DNA from: Planctomycetota bacterium
Lineage (GTDB): Bacteria; Planctomycetota; UBA1135; JALUZX01
Length of the DNA: 5,353 nt
Assembly (NCBI GenBank): GCA_027011425.1
Contig: JALUZX010000819.1
Span: 1-5,353, forward strand
Reading direction: 5' to 3'
The notes under the pieces: model-generated
Told to the model about the DNA's origin: nothing
Seen by the model: only the letters and a program-made list of their open reading frames with translations
The model's database searches: none
Shown here: positions 1-5,353 of the stretch, in pieces
Layout of the letters: each line of letters opens with the position of its first letter
How positions within the stretch are numbered: position 1 is the first letter of the stretch
Position numbers and translations under genes: made by a program

Positions 1-65
1 GTATAATGGGAGGAAGGGTTCTGGCCTGGGTGATCCTCTTCTTCCCCTTCTTCCTCCCATTATAC
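1..65. repeat. Perfect 16-base inverted repeat at the window edge
   Basis: Bases 1-16 (GTATAATGGGAGGAAG) are the exact reverse complement of bases 50-65, with 33 bases between the arms. The left arm begins at base 1, so the repeat may extend further left. It lies inside the comEC reading frame and includes the ATG at 6. A fold-back artefact at a contig end is as likely as a genuine hairpin. Confidence 0.85.
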
Positions 66-806
66 TCCTCCAGGATTTGTCGCCCCAGGGCCACGCTCCT
101 TTCCGTGGGCCACGGCCAGTGCCTGGCACTGGATCTTCCCGGTCCAGGGGTTGTGGTCCACGACGCCGGTTCTCTCTGGTCTCCCCGGGGAACATCCCGG
201 GCCCTCCAGGACCTTCTCCGGTCCTGGGGGAAGAAAAGGGTGGACCTCCTGGTTGTGAGCCACGCCGACAGGGATCACGTCTCGGCCCTTCCATGGATCC
301 TCTCGTCCCTCCCCGTGGGAAGGATCCTTCTTCCGGACCATTGGAAATCCCGCCGCCTGGCCCGGTTCCTGGAGAGAATGGGGGTCCCCTTCCGCCTCCT
401 TCCCCAGGGGCGGACTCTCTCCCTCCCATTCCGCGGGGGGAGCATTTTCCTTCTCACCCCGGGAGAGAAAGAGGGGTCATCCAATGAGGCGGGACTGGCC
501 CTCTACTGCAGGACGCGAAATTTTTCCCTTCTCTCGCCCGGTGACCTTTCCGGTCCGGCCCTCGAAAGGCTTTCCCGCCTGGCTCCCGGCCTCTCTGCGG
601 AGATCCTCCTGGCCCCCCATCACGGGGCCCTCACGGGGAAGGAAAAAGCCCTATGCCGGGCCTTCCACCCCAAGTGGGTCCTGGCCTCCAGGTCCAGGGC
701 CCAGGGCCCGCCCCCCTCGGCGGAGACCTACGAAAAAGCCGGGGCACAAATACTCTGGACGGGAAGGGACGGCTCCCTATCCATCCCTATAGGCCGGAAC
801 CCGTAG
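1..806 (+). CDS. comEC: ComEC/Rec2-type DNA-uptake protein, C-terminal part (5' end outside window)
   Basis: This is the end of a ComEC-like protein, the inner-membrane channel that brings single-stranded DNA into the cell during natural transformation. Numbering from the ATG at 6 gives 266 residues, against several hundred for full-length ComEC. A hydrophobic segment (about residues 4-20) resembles the last membrane helix. A metallo-beta-lactamase domain follows: a VGHGQ strand at 34-38 (usually VGQGD), D53-A-G, H86-x-D88-x-D90-H91, an N160-led strand, G179-D180 and PHHG at 204-207. The metal-ligand pattern appears intact, so a nuclease-like role is possible. The frame has no stop before the ATG, so the gene most likely begins to the left and the ATG is probably internal or created by the inverted repeat there. 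It ends at TAG 804-806, convergent with the LolA-like gene. A stand-alone MBL protein with one membrane anchor is the alternative. Confidence 0.8.
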   Translation, partial: IMGGRVLAWVILFFPFFLPLYSSRICRPRATLLSVGHGQCLALDLPGPGVVVHDAGSLWSPRGTSRALQDLLRSWGKKRVDLLVVSHADRDHVSALPWILSSLPVGRILLPDHWKSRRLARFLERMGVPFRLLPQGRTLSLPFRGGSIFLLTPGEKEGSSNEAGLALYCRTRNFSLLSPGDLSGPALERLSRLAPGLSAEILLAPHHGALTGKEKALCRAFHPKWVLASRSRAQGPPPSAETYEKAGAQILWTGRDGSLSIPIGRNP

Positions 807-973
807 AAAACGCCCAGGATGCCCTTGGAACGAGGAAGGCCCACGCCTCAACGAAGGCGGCTCTTACGCCGGGAAGGAGAAGATGAAAGGTGACCCGGAA
901 ACGCCGTCCAAGGCGCCGGATTGGGGCCGCCTCCTTGGCGCCACGCCGGATTCAAAGGGAAGGACCGGAAAGA

Positions 974-1852
974 TCACACCTTCCTGGTCTTCTCTCCCTG
1001 GTTCAGGAGTCTCTTGAGGGTGGGCCCCAGGATGGGATGATCCAGGGCGTTCACCACCGTTTCCCCGGGCTGGAGCTGAATCTGAAACATCTCCTCCGGG
1101 ATCTTCTTTCCCACCGTAACATCCAGGTATTCCTGGGAGCGAACCATCTTCCCGCCGGCGAACCATTCGATCTTGCGGGTGATCCGGTCCTTCTCCCCCA
1201 CCAGGAGGACCACCCGGTCGATCTTTCCCTCCGGGTCCTCCATGGTGGCCCCGCTCTTTCCGGGGGCCTGCCGGGTTCCCTCGATCTCGTCCACCACCAC
1301 CTTACCGACCTTCTTCTGCCCCAACCACTTGAGGTGAAACCCATGGGACCGCAAAACCGAGATGATGTCGATCTGGTTCCTGGCCGTAGGAGCCGCCAAT
1401 GCCCCACCCCCGTTCTTCTGGATCTCCCTGAGCCGAACCACCAGGTCCGCCGGAAAGAAGACCACCTGGTTTCCCATGGCGAAACGCATCCAGGCCCCCT
1501 TGGAATTGACCACCAATTCCTGGCGCGTGGGGGCCAGGTGGCCCGGCTTGAGGACCATGACGTAGTGGATCTTCTTGTCACCTTCGGCCCAGAGTTCGCC
1601 TTCCGCCACAAGGGGCTGATCCTCCAGGGGGAGTTCGGCCTTCATGTGGATTTTGAAGTGAACAGGGATTTCCTTGGAGGCCAAGGCCTTCATGGCCTCG
1701 GCAATGGCCTGGACCCGGGGATCCCCGGGTTTTTCCGCCTTGGCCGGGGCTTCGGGTTTGGAAGGTTTCTTCTTCTCCTGGGCCCGGGGGCCGCCGGGAA
1801 AGAAGGAGAGGCACGAGGCGAACAAGAGGAGGAAAAGGGGGTTTTTTGCCAT
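974..1852 (-). CDS. Exported LolA-like (outer-membrane lipoprotein carrier fold) protein
   Basis: From the ATG at 1852 this gives 292 residues. An adjacent GTG at 1855 could add one more. A hydrophobic N-terminus (about residues 6-19) reads as a signal peptide. It could be cut by signal peptidase I near PRA-QE (residue 24), while a weak lipobox-like FASC (Cys14) makes a lipoprotein possible. A Lys/Pro/Ala-rich linker (about 25-45) follows. The remainder alternates beta-strand-like stretches such as VAEGELWAEGDKKIHYVMV and WMRFAMGNQVVFF, then a late segment with KIPEEMFQI. This is the style of LolA/RseB-like half-barrels that bind lipids or lipoprotein acyl chains. Family membership is inferred from this pattern only; no catalytic residues are visible. 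It is transcribed away from the pseudo-receiver gene and converges on comEC with a 167-base gap. No LolCDE gene is nearby, so a genuine lipoprotein-sorting role is unproven. Confidence 0.8.
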   Translation of the reverse strand: MAKNPLFLLLFASCLSFFPGGPRAQEKKKPSKPEAPAKAEKPGDPRVQAIAEAMKALASKEIPVHFKIHMKAELPLEDQPLVAEGELWAEGDKKIHYVMVLKPGHLAPTRQELVVNSKGAWMRFAMGNQVVFFPADLVVRLREIQKNGGGALAAPTARNQIDIISVLRSHGFHLKWLGQKKVGKVVVDEIEGTRQAPGKSGATMEDPEGKIDRVVLLVGEKDRITRKIEWFAGGKMVRSQEYLDVTVGKKIPEEMFQIQLQPGETVVNALDHPILGPTLKRLLNQGEKTRKV

Positions 1853-1862
1853 CACGTCCGAT

Positions 1863-1866
1863 CTCC
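1863..1866 (-). promoter_or_regulatory. Ribosome binding site of the LolA-like gene (GGAG)
   Basis: On the minus strand, GGAG lies 7 bases before the GTG at 1855 and 10 bases before the ATG at 1852. Both starts are compatible. I favour the ATG by codon preference, and the two differ by only one residue. Confidence 0.45.
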
Positions 1867-1914
1867 AGGATGAGCCCGGAGGATCCAGGGACCCACCGGG
1901 TTAGAGAAAGCTCC

Positions 1915-1938
1915 ATTCTACCCCTTGAGTACGGGTAG
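1915..1938 (-). promoter_or_regulatory. Possible promoter -10 box with overlapping dyad in the divergent control region
   Basis: The 133-base gap between the divergent LolA-like and pseudo-receiver genes contains TAGAAT on the minus strand (1920-1915), close to a sigma-70 -10 box, with no clear -35. A perfect dyad CTACCC-N9-GGGTAG (1918-1923 / 1933-1938) overlaps it. If TAGAAT is a -10, the leader before the LolA-like start is about 50-55 bases. The dyad could be an operator for a dimeric regulator. Spacing and position support this, but no known regulator site is matched. Confidence 0.3.
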
Positions 1939-1988
1939 GGGGGGCGCCCGATAGAGAAAAAGAGAGAAAAGGACAGGGAAGAAGGACC

Positions 1989-2399
1989 ATGGCCATCCAA
2001 GATCTCCGCAACTTCGACCCCGGCCCCCCTACGGGACGGATCCTGGTCCTCACCCAGGGGATCCTGGACCCCAGCCTTGTCCTGGCCCTGGAATCCACGG
2101 GCATGGATTGGGACCTGGCCCGGGACGTTGGGGAAGCCAGGCAGCTTTTCTTCGCCTGGGGAGGCCACGAGGCCCTCCTGGTGGCCCCCGGGATGGACCG
2201 GGAGACGGCCCGGGAAGTGATCCATTCCCTAAGGTGTATGGACGAAACCCTGCCGGTTCTCACCTTCCTGGAAGCCCGGACCCTGGGAGGGTTCCATCCT
2301 CCTCTCACCTCTCTCTCTGACCTGGACCCGGGTACGGAAGTGGGGAGAAAAGTCTTCTACACCCGCACACGGGCAAGCCTTCGCCAGGCCAGGGTCTGA
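1989..2399 (+). CDS. Degenerate receiver-domain (pseudo-receiver) protein
   Basis: A 136-residue cytoplasmic protein with the outline of a response-regulator receiver domain and no output domain. Strand 1 is GRILVLT (16-22), where the usual acidic pair is replaced by Thr22-Gln23. A helix with DVGEARQLF (46-54) leads to strand 3, EALLVAPGMD (61-70). There the phosphoacceptor Asp is replaced by Ala66, while the PGMD that often follows is kept. Then come a helix with EVIHSLR (76-82) and strand 4, LPVLTF (88-93). The conserved Lys-Pro region is absent or altered (HPP at 103-105), and the tail is basic. It should therefore not be phosphorylated and may act through protein contacts. The ATG at 1989 is preceded by an AGGGA-type site about 9 bases upstream. 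It lies 55 bases before comM on the same strand, probably in one transcript. Assignment rests on pattern similarity; a new small family is the alternative. Confidence 0.7.
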   Translation: MAIQDLRNFDPGPPTGRILVLTQGILDPSLVLALESTGMDWDLARDVGEARQLFFAWGGHEALLVAPGMDRETAREVIHSLRCMDETLPVLTFLEARTLGGFHPPLTSLSDLDPGTEVGRKVFYTRTRASLRQARV

Positions 2400-2427
2400 C
2401 CCCCGCGGTGAGGTGACCCGGAAGCGG

Positions 2428-2449
2428 CCCCCCCCACGAATCAGGGGGG
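2428..2449 (+). promoter_or_regulatory. C-run/G-run hairpin covering the comM ribosome binding site
   Basis: Eight C (2428-2435), an eight-base spacer ACGAATCA (2436-2443) and six G (2444-2449) can form a six-pair all-GC stem. The G arm is the core of the comM Shine-Dalgarno, so folding would hide it. This is seen directly as complementarity; a regulatory role is inferred. There is no U-tract, so it does not look like an intrinsic terminator. Confidence 0.45.
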
Positions 2450-2452
2450 TGA
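2444..2452 (+). promoter_or_regulatory. Shine-Dalgarno of comM, deciding the ATG at 2455
   Basis: GGGGGGTGA matches the GGAGGTGA consensus with one G:U wobble, and the core sits about 5 bases before the ATG at 2455. This supports 2455 over the in-frame GTG at 2413, which would add 14 Pro/Arg-rich residues not expected in this family. Confidence 0.65.
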
Positions 2453-2454
2453 AC

Positions 2455-4005
2455 ATGAAAGCCGTGCGTGTCTTCGCTCCGGGCGTTGTCGGCCTGGAAG
2501 CCCGTCTCGTGGAGGTGGAGGTCTTCCCCGCCCGGGAACCCGTCCATTTCCAGATCATCGGCCTCCCCGACTCGGCGGTCCGGGAGAGCAGCCACCGCGT
2601 TCTCTCGGCCCTCTCCGCCTGCGGTCTTCCCTTTCCCAACGGCCCCCTCCTGGTGAACCTCGCCCCGGCTTCCACGCGCAAGCAGGGAGCCGCCTTGGAC
2701 CTGGCCGTGGCTCTTGGGGTGACGGCCATGAAAGGCACTCTACCGCGGGAGGTCTTCCAGGGAACCCTGGTAGTCGGGGAATTGGCATTGGACGGCAAGG
2801 TCCGGCCCGTGCGGGGAGCCTTCCTGGCCGGAGCCCTGGCCCGGGAGAAAGGGCTCAACCGGGTGGTTTGCGCCCTGGAGATGGCCCGGGAGGTCCATCT
2901 GGCCTCCCCTTCCCTGAACGTCATGGGCGTGCCCCACCTGGAAGAAGCGGCCCTGGTCCTCTTGGGCACTGTTCCTCCCAGGCCCATCCCTCCTCCTTCG
3001 AAATCACCGAACAGGCCCTCCCAGGCCCCGGACCTGGCCGACGTGCGGGGCCAGGAGAGAGCCGTCCGGGCCCTGGTAGTGGCCGCCGCCGGAGGCCACC
3101 ACCTTCTCATGGCCGGCCCTCCCGGGGCGGGAAAGACTTTTCTCGCCCTCCGCCTTCCCGGGATCCTCCCCCCCTTAGGAGAGAAGGAAAGGATCGAGGT
3201 CACCCGCATCCGTTCGGCCGCTGGTCTCCCCGTCGACCGCCTGGAAGAGGAGAGGCCCTTCCGGGCGCCCCACCATTCCATCAGCTATGCCGGTCTTGCA
3301 GGGGGAGGATCCGAGCCCAGGCCGGGAGAGGTCACCCTGGCAAGTGGGGGTGTTCTCTTCCTGGACGAACTCCCCGAGTTCGAACGCCGCACCCTGGAGG
3401 TCCTCCGCCAGCCCCTGGAAGAGGGCCGGGTCCGCCTGGCCAGGGCCAAGGGACAATGGACCTTTCCTGCCCGCTTCCTCCTGGTAGCCGCGATGAATCC
3501 CTGTCCCTGTGGCTTCCTAGGCCATCCGGTCCGGCCCTGCCGGTGTTCCCCCTCCCAGGTCGCCCGTTACCAGGCCCGGGTATCGGGGCCTCTCCTGGAC
3601 CGGATGGACATCCGGGTCTGGGTCCCCGCTGTGGAGCCCGAAGCCCTTCTAGGTGGCCCGAACTCACCCGCCAAGACCTTCCTGACCACAAAGGCGGCCA
3701 GGGACCATGTCATGGAAGCCAGGAAACGCCAGGCCTTCCGCTACCGAGGGACGCCATACCGGACCAACGGGGAGATTCCATCCTCTCTCCTGGACCGATT
3801 TTCTCCCCTCCAGGAAGGCCCCAGGGAGGTCCTGGTCCAGGCCGTCCGGAGCCTGGGCCTTTCGGCCCGGGGGCTGGTAAGGGTCCGGAGAGTGGCCCTC
3901 ACCCTGGCCGACTTGGAAGGAAAAAACCGGGTGGAGGAGCACCACCTCCTGGAGGCCCTGGCCTTCCGCGGCGAGGGACGCTTCCTGGAACGAAGGTCCC
4001 TTTGA
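2455..4005 (+). CDS. comM: ComM/YifB-family AAA+ ATPase (Mg-chelatase-like branch-migration helicase)
   Basis: A complete 516-residue cytoplasmic ATPase, normal length for the family. Known members (ComM of Haemophilus and Vibrio) form hexamers that drive branch migration of incoming single-stranded DNA during natural transformation. The N-terminal ChlI/Lon-S5-like domain shows GLPDSAVRES (36-45) and VNLAPASTRKQG (67-78). A Pro-rich linker leads to DVRGQ (196-200). The AAA+ core has Walker A GPPGAGKT (221-228), RPFRAPHHSIS (267-277), Walker B LFLDE (301-305), sensor-1 N348 in NPCPCG, paired cysteines C350/C352 and C362/C364, and the arginine finger in GPLLDR (R383). The C-terminal Mg-chelatase domain carries SARGLVRVRR (470-479, sensor 2) and TLADL. 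All key residues are present. The start is chosen because MKAVRVFAPGVVG aligns with family N-termini. It follows the pseudo-receiver gene by 55 bases and converges on the right-hand gene with 20 bases between the stops. Confidence 0.96.
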   Translation: MKAVRVFAPGVVGLEARLVEVEVFPAREPVHFQIIGLPDSAVRESSHRVLSALSACGLPFPNGPLLVNLAPASTRKQGAALDLAVALGVTAMKGTLPREVFQGTLVVGELALDGKVRPVRGAFLAGALAREKGLNRVVCALEMAREVHLASPSLNVMGVPHLEEAALVLLGTVPPRPIPPPSKSPNRPSQAPDLADVRGQERAVRALVVAAAGGHHLLMAGPPGAGKTFLALRLPGILPPLGEKERIEVTRIRSAAGLPVDRLEEERPFRAPHHSISYAGLAGGGSEPRPGEVTLASGGVLFLDELPEFERRTLEVLRQPLEEGRVRLARAKGQWTFPARFLLVAAMNPCPCGFLGHPVRPCRCSPSQVARYQARVSGPLLDRMDIRVWVPAVEPEALLGGPNSPAKTFLTTKAARDHVMEARKRQAFRYRGTPYRTNGEIPSSLLDRFSPLQEGPREVLVQAVRSLGLSARGLVRVRRVALTLADLEGKNRVEEHHLLEALAFRGEGRFLERRSL

Positions 4006-4025
4006 CCCTCCCAGCGCCCTAAGTC

Positions 4026-5353
4026 CTACCTGGGCGGGACAGCCGAGAGCGGCGGAAGAACACGGGGAGGGAGCGAATAGGGCGCCACCTTCTCCAGGCA
4101 GGCGCAGGCCCTTTTCCAGGTTCGGCTGGGACCTCGAAGGACAAGGGCCTCCGGCCCCCGGGGACCCGGGAAGACCAGGGCCCGCACCCGTTCTCCCCCC
4201 TTGGGCCCAGCCCGTCCTTCCAGGCTCACTCCCTGGGTCCACCCCACACGGTGGCGGAGGAACTTCCATCCCGAAAGGGGCAGGTTTCCCAACGAAAGGT
4301 TCCGGGCAAGAATCCTGGCAGCCTCCGCCAAGGGTGTGTCCGGCCCGGTCCCGGGGATCGTCCTTCCCTGGAGAGTGGCCCCAAGGTCGGCCGACCGGGC
4401 GCAGGCCCTCCGTCCGTCCAGGAAGGCCCAGCCGGGATCTGGAAGGCGCAATGAAGGATCCTTCCCCTGGACCAGGGCCGGAACGGGGCGGGCCGGAGGG
4501 AGACCCGCCTCCACGCGCCGTTCCTCTTCCGCCGAGCAGGCGAGGGCGACGAGTTCCAGGCCGTTCACTTCCATGTAGAGGGTCCGGCCCTTTGAATCGA
4601 GCCACTCCTCCCGCCACCGGCCGTCTTTCTTCTCGCGAAGAACGAATACGGTCCCCCATTTCCCGAAGGGTCCCACGATGGGGCCCCGGCGCCCACCCGT
4701 TACAAAAACATCCTGCCGGAAACAATCCTCCATGGGGTCGTAGACCAAGGAAGTCATTTCCTGCCGGGCTGCCCGGTCTTTCTGCCTCAGAATCTCCCGG
4801 AGAAGCAGGGGAAAGCTGGTTCCCCCCATGAAGGGAAGGCAGGATTTCCTTCTCCCTGCGGGGGAAAGGGACTGAACCTGGATCTCCTCCCCCTTCACGA
4901 TGCCCTTGACCACCCGGTCCCCCCGTGCCCAGACCTCCCGGTAGAAACATTCGAGAGGGGCAAGGAGGGGAGAGGCCCTTTCAGACCGGTAGACCTTGGT
5001 AGGCCCGCCTGGACCGAGAAAGAACCATTTCTCCTCGAGGAACCACACGAAGGACCCGTTCGGCCTGGGCTCCTCTTTGACGAGCATTCTCCGGCAACCA
5101 ACGACCTTTCCCTTCCGGTCCAGGACAAGGAAATGCAGGTCCCGCGGTTCCAGGAGCCTGGGAACATCCCGGCCGGGCTTCTTGGGTGCCTGGGAGGTGG
5201 TCCGGATGATCTGGAGGGTCCGTTTCTTCTCCACCCCAAGAACCATCCCCTTCCCGATCCGGATCCGGACCAGTTTGTCCGTCTCTCCGAGGATCTTCCC
5301 CCGCAGTTCCTCACCCGTAACCAGCCGGATCCGGTCGGGGCCTCCAGGGGCGG
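4026..5353 (-). CDS. Large protein of unknown function with SH3-like N-terminal domain (5' end outside window)
   Basis: The frame runs from TAG at 4028-4026 to the right edge without a stop, giving at least 441 residues. The first Met codon is at 5246, but the 35 codons before it read DRIRLVTGEELRGKILGE and onward. Together with the residues after that Met they match the look of a small SH3/Sm-like barrel (knob 'x-L-x-x-G-x-x-L-x-G-x-I-x-x-E-T-D'), so the true start is probably further right. A central region follows (visible residues ~60-280) with repeated beta-rich segments such as GKVVGCRRMLVKEE, GTVFVLREKK and EWLDSKGRTLYMEVNGLELV. A C-terminal part (~295-441) contains RLPDPGWAF and a final RALVFPGPRGPEALVLRGP stretch, loosely like PsbP/DcrB-type half-domains. 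No catalytic motif or membrane helix is visible. I do not recognise the family and assign no function. Confidence 0.75.
   Translation of the reverse strand, partial: APGGPDRIRLVTGEELRGKILGETDKLVRIRIGKGMVLGVEKKRTLQIIRTTSQAPKKPGRDVPRLLEPRDLHFLVLDRKGKVVGCRRMLVKEEPRPNGSFVWFLEEKWFFLGPGGPTKVYRSERASPLLAPLECFYREVWARGDRVVKGIVKGEEIQVQSLSPAGRRKSCLPFMGGTSFPLLLREILRQKDRAARQEMTSLVYDPMEDCFRQDVFVTGGRRGPIVGPFGKWGTVFVLREKKDGRWREEWLDSKGRTLYMEVNGLELVALACSAEEERRVEAGLPPARPVPALVQGKDPSLRLPDPGWAFLDGRRACARSADLGATLQGRTIPGTGPDTPLAEAARILARNLSLGNLPLSGWKFLRHRVGWTQGVSLEGRAGPKGGERVRALVFPGPRGPEALVLRGPSRTWKRACACLEKVAPYSLPPRVLPPLSAVPPR

Noticed and set aside
908..942. CCAAGG/CCTTGG and repeated GGCGCC in the comEC-LolA intergenic stretch as a terminator
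   Set aside because: Competing short pairings and no T-tract; nothing stands out above GC-rich background.
890..1873. 327-codon plus-strand frame antisense to the LolA-like gene
   Set aside because: His/Gly/Leu/Pro-rich translation without domain logic; it mirrors a convincing exported protein on the other strand and is a by-product of high GC and codon bias.
1925..1955. TTGAGT with GATAGA as a plus-strand promoter for the pseudo-receiver gene
   Set aside because: Spacing of about 19 bases and a poor -10 match across a G7 run; not strong enough to annotate.
2229..3281. 350-codon minus-strand frame opposite comM and the pseudo-receiver gene
   Set aside because: Arg/Ala/Pro/Ser-rich shadow of a well-supported comM; no family motifs.
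3852..3871. Eight-pair stem-loop with TTTC loop inside comM
   Set aside because: It encodes the conserved sensor-2 region (LGLSARG), so the dyad is explained by coding constraint and GC bias.
2868..4022. 384-codon plus-strand frame overlapping comM
   Set aside because: Very Pro/Gly/Arg-rich out-of-frame reading of the AAA+ gene.
4010..4036. Possible terminator hairpin between the convergent stops of comM and the right-hand gene
   Set aside because: Only five pairs with two competing registers (CCCAG/CTGGG or CGCCC/GGGCG) and no T-tract on either side.
3664..4950. 428-codon minus-strand frame overlapping comM's end and the right-hand gene
   Set aside because: Gly/Pro-rich low-complexity translation that spans two real genes; the frame ending at 4026 has far more protein-like composition.

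Overview
The window is GC-rich, densely packed bacterial chromosome holding five protein genes. Two run off the window edges. The secreted LolA-like protein with a Lys/Pro/Ala-rich linker, the large protein that opens with a small SH3-like beta-barrel, and the coding style together suggest an uncultured Planctomycetota-type bacterium or a similar high-GC Gram-negative. That assignment is an inference from protein style and not a marker-gene result. I see no rRNA, tRNA, CRISPR array, insertion sequence or phage gene.

Layout, left to right. (1) Bases 1-806, plus strand: the 3' part of a comEC-type competence gene, comprising the last membrane segment and the complete C-terminal metallo-beta-lactamase domain. 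A perfect 16-base inverted repeat (1-16 / 50-65) sits exactly at the window edge, so the first ~50 bases need care. (2) Bases 807-973: a short intergenic stretch between convergent genes. (3) Bases 974-1852, minus strand: an exported LolA-like protein. (4) Bases 1856-1988: a divergent control region with a CTACCC-N9-GGGTAG dyad overlapping a TAGAAT box. (5) Bases 1989-2399, plus strand: a small degenerate receiver-like protein that lacks the phosphoacceptor aspartate. (6) Bases 2455-4005, plus strand: a complete ComM/YifB-family AAA+ ATPase, whose Shine-Dalgarno lies in the G-arm of a C-run/G-run hairpin. (7) Bases 4026 to the right edge, minus strand: a large protein of unknown function. Its frame stays open through the right edge, so the ATG at 5246 is probably internal.

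How the genes may fit together: ComEC (the DNA-uptake channel) and ComM (the branch-migration helicase of natural transformation) lie about 1.6 kb apart on the same strand, although an oppositely oriented gene separates them. The pseudo-receiver and comM are co-directional with a 55-base gap and are plausibly co-transcribed. The window therefore hints at a transformation-related neighbourhood, but the LolA-like gene and the right-hand gene have no evident link to it. I found no convincing new multi-gene system. The best leads are the pseudo-receiver/comM pair with its possible SD-sequestering hairpin, and the uncharacterised right-hand protein.
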